30,074 bases of DNA, taken from assembly GCA_019649035.1 (NCBI GenBank), contig BMAT01001843.1, positions 96,134 to 126,207 of the forward strand, read 5' to 3'. Positions 11,470-20,345 of the stretch are shown here, piece after piece. Every line of letters begins with the position of its first letter. The first letter of the stretch is position 1. The position numbers and the translations under genes are program-made. The notes below the pieces were generated by a model that worked only from the letters and a program-made list of their open reading frames with translations, was not told where the DNA came from and ran no database searches. The stretch comes from Elysia marginata (taxonomy: Eukaryota > Mollusca > Gastropoda > Plakobranchidae).

Positions 11470-12300
11470 CTAGGGAAGGAAAAAAATTGGGTGAGGTGCT
11501 TGGTTGTGACCTATTGATGGAACACCATGTAAATCAGCTTTGTAAAATTCTTTACTTTAAGCTTCATAGAATCCGTCAGATGGCTGCCTTTTTAAATATA
11601 GTCTCGTTGCAGAAACTTTTTTCATCTTTGTTTTCTCATGTATTGATTACTATAATTATCTCCTTTTTGTAACACTAAAGGACAAAATATATAATTTACA
11701 GCGTTTTCAGAACATAGCAGCTAGACTAATTAGGAAAAAGAAAAAACGCGATCATATAAAATCTTTAGTGGTCACACTGCACTGGCTCCCAGTTCAATTT
11801 AGAATATCGTACAAATTATTTATACTGTGTCGTAAAAACTTTTGAACAGTAAATCTCCTCCTCATATTTGTAATCTAATCCAAAAATGTTCCATCTAAAA
11901 ATTTAAGATCTAACGACGCAACCTTACTTTGCATACCCCTAAAAGATATTGATGAGGCATCTAAAATACCATATACACATGTGCGCCCCTCATATCTCGA
12001 AGGCCCTCGCAAACTATCTGCGAAATGGTTCCCGAGGAAGACGGTCAAGCTCTATTTATGAAGTTCATGGTGGCCACGATGATTTGAGTTGATTTTTTAA
12101 TTTTTGATATATTCTCTCTCTTTTTTATTTAATAACATTATAAACCGCTCGGTTTAATTTAGTAACTTTATATTAATTTTAATGGTAATTTTAGAAAGTG
12201 TCTATGTCTGAATGATGAGGGTGTGATTGCAAAAACGCTCTTGCTGTTTAGTATGGGTAAGGCACTATCCAAATAAATTTCATTATTATTACTATATTAT
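11470..12300 (+). mobile_element. Decayed non-LTR retrotransposon 3' end (CR1/L2-like) with ATT tail
   Basis: The C-terminal part of a LINE reverse transcriptase is readable across frames. GEVLGCDLLMEHHVNQLC at 11490 corresponds to the conserved LGV-x-fD-x-L segment. QNIAARLIRKKKKRDHI starts at 11708, LHWLPV lies at 11777-11794, and a PSYLEGP-like segment is near 11990. Stops and frameshifts separate these blocks and the upstream RT core is missing, so this is a dead, 5'-truncated copy. The non-coding tail to about 12300 ends in AAATAAATTTCATTATTATT, a short-repeat 3' end typical of CR1/L2-like elements. It differs in sequence from the LINE at 4257-5640, so at least two LINE families have inserted in this intron in the plus orientation. 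Confidence 0.85.
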
Positions 12301-13034
12301 TACCACTTTCAAAATATTTTCATTGACGGTAATTTTTAAAAAATCCGACTGTTTTTGTTTTCCCTAAGAATTTTATAGCTTCAAATCACTTTCATTCAAA
12401 TATCAACATGGCTACCACTTGCTTTTGGAATTCGCTCATAACTATATTCTGAAGAATCTAAGTCTGAAAGTGAGTAGTAAACTTCTTACATGAGGGTTTT
12501 AGTTCAAGTCTAATGACAAAATTAAAACAGTATAACAACGACATTTTTCAGACTACATAATTCTGCACCTCCATTACTGGTCGTGCGGTGAATGATCTTC
12601 CACGCTCGCTAGTGATCTCGTTCTCATTTCATTTACATATGACCAACCCTGTCTCTTCAGCATACATCACAAACATAATTATGCTCCAAATAACAAGGTT
12701 TATATGGCGTTTAAGAGTAAACATAGTGAACTCACTACTTTGTCTCAATAACAATGTCACCAAACATAATGCATAATTACGCGGTTAGCTTGAACTAGTG
12801 CATTCTAGGCATCATCTTATTCTAATGGAAGGAGAGGTGAACTTTCAGCCAGAAAAGTTTTTTTTATGGGAGGCTTAAAAATTGGGAAAATTAGCTCATC
12901 CATTTCAAATCACACTAGGCTAAATTGATGTAAGGGGGCATTTAGAATGGTCTGTGATCTCTGCAAAAAATTATGCTTTTTTTTTATTAATGTGAAAATC
13001 GTGGTGCCTATCCAAGTTTTTGTCTCAATTTTAA
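12301..13034. other. Intronic stretch with nothing recognised
   Basis: AT-rich, with one 62-codon plus frame (12588-12776) that has no known motif. Confidence 0.5.
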
Positions 13035-13421
13035 GCGGCCTATACACGATAAAAAAAAGTCGTCAAAATTTTGACAAAAATTTTTGATGGAAAATTTTGA
13101 ATCAAAATTTTGATGAATAATTGCCCACACACGTGCCAGTGTTTTTTCATCGAAATTCATTCTCGTCAAAAAAATCGACATGGACGCATCGGTGGCCATA
13201 GCACTTGTGATCGCATTGGATTCGGATGAACTGCCTCGTAAACGGCGTAAATGGTCGAAGGACAGGTTTTTAAAACGAGAGACATACGGACACTATAAAC
13301 TTCTGAAAGAACTAAATTGTAACGAAAATTTGTTCTCAAGTTGTTTATCTTTTTTTTCAGGTCGTCTAATGTCCATGCTCTTGATATTTTTTTATAAGGT
13401 CTCATAGGCATCGGCTTTTTT
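13035..13421 (+). mobile_element. PIF/Harbinger-like element, 5' end with deleted interior, truncated by gap
   Basis: The plus strand from 13180 encodes MDASVAIALVIALDSDELPR and continues with KRRKWSKDRFLKRETYGHYK and LLKEL, which resembles the N-terminus of Harbinger nuclease-transposases (a Trp-containing basic patch followed by LLxEL). The match stops at about 13320. From there the minus strand (13408 back to 13319) reads a MADF/Myb-like segment, AWTLDDLKKKINNLRTNF, as in the companion DNA-binding protein of Harbinger elements. Non-coding DNA at 13035-13179 carries two perfect palindromes, GTCAAAATTTTGAC (13062-13075) and ATCAAAATTTTGAT (13101-13114), suitable as subterminal protein-binding sites. 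A TAA just before 13035 could be half of the usual 3-bp target duplication. The other end is lost in the N gap. Family assignment is from motif memory. Confidence 0.55.
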
Positions 13422-14113
13422 NNNNNNNNNNNNNNNNNNNNNNNNNNNNNNNNNNNNNNNNNNNNNNNNNNNNNNNNNNNNNNNNNNNNNNNNNNNNNNN
13501 NNNNNNNNNNNNNNNNNNNNNNNNNNNNNNNNNNNNNNNNNNNNNNNNNNNNNNNNNNNNNNNNNNNNNNNNNNNNNNNNNNNNNNNNNNNNNNNNNNNN
13601 NNNNNNNNNNNNNNNNNNNNNNNNNNNNNNNNNNNNNNNNNNNNNNNNNNNNNNNNNNNNNNNNNNNNNNNNNNNNNNNNNNNNNNNNNNNNNNNNNNNN
13701 NNNNNNNNNNNNNNNNNNNNNNNNNNNNNNNNNNNNNNNNNNNNNNNNNNNNNNNNNNNNNNNNNNNNNNNNNNNNNNNNNNNNNNNNNNNNNNNNNNNN
13801 NNNNNNNNNNNNNNNNNNNNNNNNNNNNNNNNNNNNNNNNNNNNNNNNNNNNNNNNNNNNNNNNNNNNNNNNNNNNNNNNNNNNNNNNNNNNNNNNNNNN
13901 NNNNNNNNNNNNNNNNNNNNNNNNNNNNNNNNNNNNNNNNNNNNNNNNNNNNNNNNNNNNNNNNNNNNNNNNNNNNNNNNNNNNNNNNNNNNNNNNNNNN
14001 NNNNNNNNNNNNNNNNNNNNNNNNNNNNNNNNNNNNNNNNNNNNNNNNNNNNNNNNNNNNNNNNNNNNNNNNNNNNNNNNNNNNNNNNNNNNNNNNNNNN
14101 NNNNNNNNNNNNN
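13422..14113. other. Assembly gap (692 N)
   Basis: Run of Ns. The minus-strand frame that appears to cross it is an artefact of unknown bases. Confidence 1.
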
Positions 14114-14140
14114 TCTCTCTCTCTCTCTCTCTCTCTCTCT
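14114..14140. repeat. (TC)n microsatellite at gap edge
   Basis: Thirteen TC units directly abut the N run, which suggests that assembly failed in a TC repeat. Confidence 0.97.
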
Positions 14141-14371
14141 GATTTCTTTGTGTGTGGATGTGGGGGGGTCCTCAAACTCTTTCTGATTATCAAAGTGCCC
14201 TCTGTGTTATATCTAGATGGCCTGGCCAGTGAGAGAGCTCGAGAGATGACCTATTGCTCTATATGTATGGTATTGCGTGCTCCGTGTTTTCTGCTCGGGT
14301 GGTTGGCTTGCCCATGTGTCGGCCAATGCAGCACCCTTCACTGACTTTCTGAAGACTAATTAACCTAGTGG

Positions 14372-14525
14372 TAACTGACAGTGAAGTCAAAATCCGTATG
14401 TGGCTGTAGTCTTGTCTAACAATGCAGATATTTTTTTTCCAAAAAGAAACACAACTGCTTTTTCCTACAAGCAAAGTGTATACAATTAAAGCTCTTCTCT
14501 GATGTGTAAAATGAGCTTCAGGCGC
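14372..14525 (+). repeat. Dispersed repeat, copy A (uninterrupted)
   Basis: This about 154-bp sequence begins TAACTGACAGTGAAG and ends AAAATGAGCTTCAGG. It recurs at 17721-18196 with about 90 percent identity by eye, but there it is split by a 327-bp SINE. Copy A therefore shows the unoccupied state. No terminal inverted repeats or tRNA-like head are visible, so the element type is unknown; it could be a fragment of a longer interspersed repeat. Confidence 0.85.
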
Positions 14526-16149
14526 GGGCATTTGCAAACGATAAGCTGACAGTTCCTAACTCCGAGAATGAACTAGTGCTTTCTTGATGCAGCCGCGATA
14601 ATTGTACGTTTTCTATTGGAATCAAGGGGAAGTTCTCAAAGATTATTCAATGGGGCACAATTTATATCGACAAGATGAACAGGTTGAGATGTTTACAGTC
14701 TTGCGACGGTGGGGAAGTGTATTCTCACGATTGACACCTGAGAGTAGATACCACCAAAGATAATAGAATCGCCTTCTTTACAGTTTGATATCGCCACTCT
14801 TGAAAGTGGTGTTAAATATGTTGACGAAATTTCAAGTGGTTCCTCCCCATACACACACACATGACTGTTTGGGACCAAAACAATTATTACCACAAAAAAT
14901 TGTATAGCTGCTGTAGAACGTTTTGTTCTACGTAGCTGCTTTTTTTTTTAATTCAGTGACTTCTATCATTTAGAATTATTGCCCTACAGCGCGTTTGTTT
15001 CCGCATCTTTACAGCCTCACTTTGACTTTTGTTTTAACCTACAATCGGTAGTTCTTAAATTTGCATGAAATGATGCTCATTATGCAAAGCAATATTTCTG
15101 TCACGGTGACAGCTGTGTCGTAAAGTTAACTTAATGGGTGATATTTTATTTATTTGGAATGTGTTTAACTCCCAGCCATTCACATTTTTTAGAAATTTAA
15201 TTTTTCATTTTAGAAATACGACAATACAACCCCCCCCCCCCCTCGGAGGGATGAGCAATGATTCCAGCAAAACCAGGGCTACTCTCACTTGTCTCCGTCC
15301 GTAAAAATCGATAAGTTAATGACTATTATCAGAATAGGGTGCATCAACTTCTTACTCGCATTTACAAATATCGATATATAAATTTTATAATCAATGTAAA
15401 AAATAGGAAACTTTGCTATGTCTTAACTTCACAGCAATTAAAAAAATGTTGATGATACTTGTTGCCAGTCTAGTACACCAAAAGCGGCAGTTCCCCGTTC
15501 TTATAATTGAGAAACGCCAAGTAATGCTTTAAAAAATCTATCGAACCATTAAAGATAAGTTTGAGCGATGTGACATTAAAACTAAAGAGTTAAACTGCGT
15601 AGCATTTAGCAACTTTTTTTTCTTTATTTCACGGGTGGAATGATTGCTCGAAACGATCCAAACAAGGCGAAAAGTCATGTCAACAACAACCAAACTTTGT
15701 GAACAAAAAAAAAACGCAAAGAAGAGAAAACCTTCAGATGTTACGAAATTATATTATCACTAAAAAATCTTTTAATTGAGCTTGGCTAAAAAAAAGCATT
15801 TCTACACCACTTAGGCATGTCAAGTTTAACAAAATTATTAACTGCCTCGAAGATTGAGATTGGCATAATTTTGTTCTCAAAACAACGAATTTTTAAAAAT
15901 TGAAACAAAAACAGTAACAACACTTTCAGAGTGTATCTGAAAAGTACTTTTGTTACAAGTTTCCTGCCATAGTTTTTTGTTGTTGTTGTTATTTTGAACT
16001 GAATTAGGTACATCATTTGATGCTTATGAAAAATGGTTTTGACTCACATTTTTTTAGTTATTTTTAGTCTGACATTCTGATATGAAGCGAAAAACAATAG
16101 TCAAGGCGCTCTAAGCAAGATTGAGAAATTCGTGGAAAAAACCTGGTAT
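14526..16149. other. Intronic stretch, no gene recognised
   Basis: AT-rich. Contains a C12 run at 15231-15242. Frames are short and show no known motifs. Confidence 0.5.
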
Positions 16150-17690
16150 GGAGAGTATGCTTCTTTCCCGATTTAGATCTAGAAAAATTAAATAAACCTA
16201 CATCCACTTAAAAACCACAAACAGCCCTGAACTGAAAGCACTCGAGCACGCCCAATATCAATGGTAGAAAACAAAGTTCAGAGAGACAAAAAATGAGTTC
16301 GAGATGAACCTTTAAAGGATGTAAGAAAAAATTTTTAAAATAACCTCTTATATATCCCCGCTGATACAATGAAAATTATTTTTAAAAACTCAATAAGAGT
16401 CAGTACGAAACACTGATCAACACGCAAATGAATATAAAAAGTGAACATAAGAGGCTGTTCACAAAATCAATAAAGAAGACATAGCTATCGTAGACAAATT
16501 ACTACTGAACGACAGAACCAAGGTAATCGCCGAAAAAGAGGTCTTTATAGCCGTTAAAGACCACAAGGGAAATTTCAGGAACACGCGGCGTGCAGGCTAT
16601 GTAAACCAAAATTTCGTTTTAAAAAAAAAAGAGCAAAAAGTTCCTAGAAGACCTTGTCCAAGAGGTAAAGTCGAAGACTAACACCAGACAATGAAGAAAC
16701 AAACGACGTTGCACAAATGGTTTTCCCTCATTGAAAACAAACAAAAAAAAACCACACCTTTATTTCTTACGAATTGCTCTTGAAAACATTAACTTATGCC
16801 TCACAAATCACCCCTATCAGCGAAGAGCAAGCCCACATTATTACACTTAGGGTACAAATAAAAATCACACACTTTAGAAAGGGACACCCGTGGGTTGAAA
16901 CCAACACCATGGTGAGTTTCGATGTGCAAAAACCTGTAAACTAGAGGGTCAATTTACCTCTTAAGCCAAATACAGCACCTAAACATGGATGTAGGTTTAT
17001 ACAAGGACGAGTCACGACGGCTTAGCTATACCAAAACAGAACCCACGAGAAGTTGTTTGTTGAGCTAACAAAGAGAAAATATGCAACATTTTCAAAAATA
17101 TAATAGTTTCATCACAATCATAGAAGCCACCAAGAAAGTCGTCGACTTCGTACACGTCACTTTGGATTTATAAAGGATCCCTTAAACCTTTTGAAAAATC
17201 TTACAAAACCGTCTATTATATTAACAGCCAAAGCAACCACCCACTATACATTATGAAAAACCTACCAAAAGGCATGGAGATAAATAAAGACTTGAACAAC
17301 TCCTCAAACGCAAAAATATTTTAAAAATCGGCAAATCCATGCAGCATTGTGTTAATGGAAAGCGAACACAGAAGACAGCTACAGTATATAGAAAAGAGAG
17401 CCCCCAAAGAAAATAGTCCAACAAACACGAAAGAAAGAGATATGCAAACAATAACGGCACACTTGCTCAAACGAATGAGAAAACAAAGAGAACAAGAAAA
17501 AGGAAAACAATATGGTTTAACCCACCGTATACTAAAAATATCACCCCTAACATCGACAACAAATTTTTCTCACTACTAACCAGTCGCTTCCCAGACCAGA
17601 AAAACCTAAAATGCAAAATATCATCAACAAATCAAAAAAAATTAATAAATAAAAACGAAAACAAAACAATAAAACCAAGCAACAGTAATG
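16150..17690 (+). mobile_element. Penelope-like retroelement, left part: decayed reverse transcriptase
   Basis: Across shifting frames this reads as a Penelope-type RT open frame. FPDLDLEKLNK is near 16166, INKEDIAIVDKLLLNDR near 16466 and VFIAVKDHKGNF near 16541 (KDHKGNF at 16556-16576, the counterpart of the conserved TLKDHKPNF). LLKTLTYASQITPISEEQAH is near 16782. The catalytic box is present as GLYKDE at 16994-17011, with the second catalytic Asp replaced by Glu. KKVVDFVHVTLDL is near 17132, NHPLYIMKNLPKGMEINK near 17236 and TIWFNPPYTKNITPNIDNKF near 17510. The FDxxxFYPS palm block appears deleted or too degraded to find. Multiple stops and frameshifts make it dead. It continues at 18243 after an insertion. 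The Penelope label rests on motif order and the GIY-YIG-like part downstream. Confidence 0.75.
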
Positions 17691-17720
17691 TTGTATGAGT
17701 AATGTAAAGCAAACCATTGT
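17691..17720. other. Ambiguous junction between Penelope-like element and inserted repeat
   Basis: Thirty bases that match neither the recognisable element protein nor copy A of the dispersed repeat. The true left insertion boundary lies here. Confidence 0.4.
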
Positions 17721-18196
17721 TAACTGACAGTGAAGCCAAAATCCGTACCTGGCTGTTGTTTTGCCTAACAATGCAGATATTTTTTTAAGTAGAAACACAA
17801 CTGCTTTTTCCGACAAGCAAAGTGTGGCGTCGTGGTGTAGTGGTAGACGCTCGGCTTTCGGATCGAGAGTTCCGGGTTTCGAGTCCTGATTTCGGCAGGT
17901 CGACGTTTAGTCCTTGAGAAAGGCTATTTACACATATTTCTTCGCCTCACTCATGCGTTAAACGAGTACCCGACTATAGGCAGTGAAAGATCTTGTCAGA
18001 ATGCTAGAGTGATGCGCTTAACTAGCTGCTCCTCTGTGAGTTCAGAAGGTACTTTGGTTTGAAATGGCCTGTCGGGGCAACCATGTAAAGCGCTTAGAGC
18101 ACTTTAGTGGATAAGCGCTATATAAAAACGCTCTTTACTTTTTTTTACTTTTATACATTTAAAGCTCTTCTCTGATATGTAAAATGAGCTTCAGGT
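17721..18196 (+). repeat. Dispersed repeat, copy B, inserted in the Penelope-like element and split by a SINE
   Basis: 17721-17825 and 18153-18196 align in order with copy A at 14372-14525. The first block ends GCAAAGTGT in both copies, and the second starts ATACA(A/T)TTAAAGCTC in both. The 327 bp between are the SINE. Copy B lies between two coding blocks of the Penelope-like element, so the order of events was Penelope-like element first, this repeat second, SINE last or already aboard. Confidence 0.85.
17826..18152 (+). mobile_element. tRNA-derived SINE, 327 bp
   Basis: Boundaries are set by comparison with the empty copy A. The head has a pol III A box TGGTGTAGTGG (17833-17843) and a B box GTTTCGAGTCC (17876-17886), about 32 bp apart, as in tRNA genes. 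A body of about 220 bp follows, then a tail with GCGCTTAGAGCAC and AAGCGCTATATAAAA. That tail resembles the 3' ends of CR1/L2-type LINEs, which would supply the reverse transcriptase. It ends in a T-rich TTTACTTTT stretch that could act as a pol III terminator. No obvious target-site duplication flanks it, which is unusual for a SINE. Confidence 0.88.
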
Positions 18197-18198
18197 GC

Positions 18199-18267
18199 TC
18201 ACTGTGGCCTTGTAAACAATGCATTCTGTGAGAATGTGAGTGTGCATTGTTTACAAGGCCACAGTGA
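18199..18267. repeat. Perfect 25-bp inverted repeat (hairpin, 19-nt loop)
   Basis: 18199-18223 is the exact reverse complement of 18243-18267. The right arm belongs to the Penelope-like coding sequence (it encodes the CIVYKATV segment). The left arm is therefore a short inverted copy of the host element made at the insertion junction. Homology stops on both sides of the 25 bp. Confidence 0.95.
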
Positions 18268-18600
18268 CGCAGACAGCAACAAACAAAAAAGACACCTTTA
18301 TAGGGCTCACCGACAACAGCTTTAAGACGAGGTATGACCTACATAAATCATCACTCAAATTGGAACATAAAAATCTTCTAACAAGCTCAGCGAATGCAAA
18401 TGAAATTTAGAAATTAGTAATAACACCTTCCACAATATTGAATGGCTATTTAAAAAAAAATCTTACACACCGGAGATGAAATGATGCACACTATGCCTGC
18501 AAGAAAAATTCGAAATCCTGAATAACGCACCAACGCTCAACCACTGAAAGAAACACAAGAAACGTCACCTCTTGAGTAACTTTCCGGCACTTCCAAAATG
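18243..18600 (+). mobile_element. Penelope-like retroelement, right part: GIY-YIG-like endonuclease end
   Basis: After the insertion the element resumes with CIVYKATV, then DTFIGLT at 18291-18311 and FKTRY at 18321-18335 followed by LHKSS. This is the form taken by the GIY-YIG nuclease core in such elements (Y/F-I-G, then an Arg-Tyr and His). Farther on come CTLCLQEKFEIL at 18486-18521 and HLLSNF at 18566-18583, the usual end of the frame. Frameshifts lie between 18380 and 18470. In the intact family this nuclease nicks target DNA for reverse transcription. Here the frame is broken and the first motif Tyr reads as Phe. Confidence 0.75.
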
Positions 18601-18756
18601 ATGTCTACTGAGGTGTGGAGACATCCACGAAACACTGTGTCTAGACTCATGACATAGGAAGGTAGATCTAAAATTAATAACACGCTCCAATACTGTTGAG
18701 CACTTTATTATTGTGTTAATGCACAATTACTTTTGTAGATAGATAGGTAGATAGAT

Positions 18757-18771
18757 AATTGTCATATTAAC
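18757..18771. repeat. Target-site copy 1 (AATTGTCATATTAAC)
   Basis: Fifteen bp identical to 18981-18995. It marks the left end of the A-tailed insertion. Confidence 0.85.
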
Positions 18772-18980
18772 CATAGTACGAGACTGAGCTTCAATTTTTT
18801 TGGCTCCGTGGTGACGCTGGACGGTCCCATATGGACTGGGTATGGGGAAGTGCTCCCTCGCGACTCTTTGGAGCGGAGGGTTTAGTAATACTATACTAAA
18901 TTTACTCACTGCATGCCTACCTTCTATAAGCTCAAAGCTAGTTAAGTATGTCTAACCAGACAGGTGTTATAAGAAAAAAA
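18772..18980 (+). mobile_element. A-tailed retroposed sequence of unknown origin, 209 bp
   Basis: The segment is flanked by a perfect 15-bp direct repeat and ends in AAGAAAAAAA, the hallmarks of LINE-mediated retroposition in the plus orientation. It contains TGGCTCCGTGG at 18801-18811, one base from a pol III A box, but no clear B box. The middle (18800-18890) is GC-rich relative to its flanks. It may be a SINE of another family, a retrocopy of a small RNA, or a processed transcript fragment. I do not recognise the source. Confidence 0.65.
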
Positions 18981-18997
18981 AATTGTCATATTAACTG
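18981..18997. repeat. Target-site copy 2, shared by two insertions
   Basis: Its first 15 bases repeat 18757-18771. Its last 13 (GTCATATTAACTG, 18985-18997) repeat 19254-19266. One target site was therefore used twice. Confidence 0.85.
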
Positions 18998-19253
18998 GGG
19001 GCCTAGATTATAGATAGCTCAGTTGGAAGTGGCGTCGCTCCGTAGCCCAGAGGTCGGGGGTTCGAGCCTCAGCCGAGCACAGTAAGGGTCCCTACTGGTT
19101 GGAACAGTGCCAGTATAGTGTGACGGGCTGAGGCTAAGTCATGGTATCCCCGCTAGTCTCTGGGTGGCAGCCCATACATCGCCATTGGGGCCCAAGCCCT
19201 GAGAGCACCTTTGAAGTGGAATTGGGCTTGTTAAAATATCCTTCAATCAATCA
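18998..19253 (+). mobile_element. Second tRNA-derived SINE, 256 bp, with 13-bp target-site duplication
   Basis: The head has A box TAGCTCAGTTGG (19015-19026) and B box GGTTCGAGCCT (19059-19069) with tRNA-like spacing. A body with no similarity to the SINE at 17826 follows. The 3' end is a CAATCAATCA short repeat. The flanking GTCATATTAACTG duplication (18985-18997 and 19254-19266) is perfect, so this is a relatively young insertion. It is a different family from the SINE at 17826-18152. Confidence 0.9.
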
Positions 19254-19654
19254 GTCATATTAACTGAATTTTGTACCCTGCCGTGACTTATAAGATTCCG
19301 ACATCCAAAAAGTTGGCTGGCTAAGCTGTGTTTACCAATATGAGCGACTGGGTTGTGTGCACCAACGAAATTTCCTTAAACTCATTTAATTAAGGAAACT
19401 CTTTTTCAGAATAGCAAATTTTTATTCTTAACACAAAGAACATGCCTTTTTCCATGGCGTATATACGGTCTTGCTTTTTTAAAGATCTGACTTTTCGATT
19501 GGGTGTTCTGTTTTTTTGCCTTTTAGGGCCCAAAAGTGTTTACTAAGTGTGTCAGAACCTTTTTATGTTCTAGTTTGAAGGATGACTCTGGTGTTCTGTA
19601 AATCCTACATATTTTTCTTGTAGATTTTTTTGTCTCTGATTACAGTGGCCTTAC

Positions 19655-19715
19655 AGATAGATAGAAAGATAGAAAGATAATAAGATAGATAGATAGATAG
19701 ATAGAGATAGAAAGT
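19655..19715. repeat. (GATA)n microsatellite
   Basis: GATA tetranucleotides with GAAA interruptions. A shorter relative lies at 18736-18756. Confidence 0.93.
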
Positions 19716-20345
19716 GAGACAAGGGAAAATATTTAAACATTATGAGGGGAATAGATTTTGAATTAAAACAGGGGGAAAAGATGAGAAAAATGACATAAAA
19801 ATAATTTTGTACCGAAAAGATATATTACTTTATACAGTAGACGTTGAAATAGTTTGTATTTTTTTTTATCAACATAGTGGTGTGGGAGAGAGGAGGTTTA
19901 GGGAAAGTTCGCATGGAAATAGAAGGAGTGTGAAAAAAGAGAGGAGATATTTAAAGGTAGTGAAAACCGACATATAGGGAGAGAAAAACAGAAAAGAAAA
20001 AGAAGAGGGGAGGGTTGTTCAAATTAACACATATTTTTCAATGTTCCTGAACCTAAAACTAAAGAGCCAGAGGAATGAAAGAAAATGTCGTTTGGGAGTC
20101 TTAGAAAGAGAAAAGAGAGATAAGAAGGGTCAAAAGATGCTGTGCCAAATAATGTTAATTTAACTTGTTTTAGAGCGAAATCTAGAATTTGAAAATTACA
20201 GAAAACTAAAGAAAAAAGGGGCGGAGGGAGGTCATGTCATATCTTATCTGTTTTATCTCATACTGACGGTTTGACAGGGAGAAAGGAATATGGGAATGAT
20301 AGGCATCGAAAGAGGAACATAAGAAAAGGAAAGAAGCAAGGAGTT
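19716..20345 (+). repeat. Purine-rich stretch, probable old interspersed repeat
   Basis: For about 630 bp the plus strand is dominated by A and G with many GGGAGAGA, GAGGAGA and AAAGAGAG blocks and few Cs. The composition resembles the purine segments of the array at 6600-8960, but I could not align them confidently. No coding potential. Confidence 0.4.

Noticed and set aside
11487-11672. 61-residue plus-strand frame as an independent gene
   Set aside because: It is a block of the second LINE, continuous in homology with QNIAARLI and LHWLPV downstream in other frames.
13330-13360. Plus-strand polypyrimidine TCTTTTTTTTCAG that looks like a splice acceptor
   Set aside because: It is the complement of the DLKKK codons of the MADF fragment, which explains the pyrimidine run.
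13402-14193. 263-residue minus-strand frame
   Set aside because: Nearly all of it is the N gap, with a GA-run peptide at one end.
17833-17890. Functional tRNA gene
   Set aside because: A and B boxes are present but the acceptor stem does not close and the sequence continues into a SINE body.
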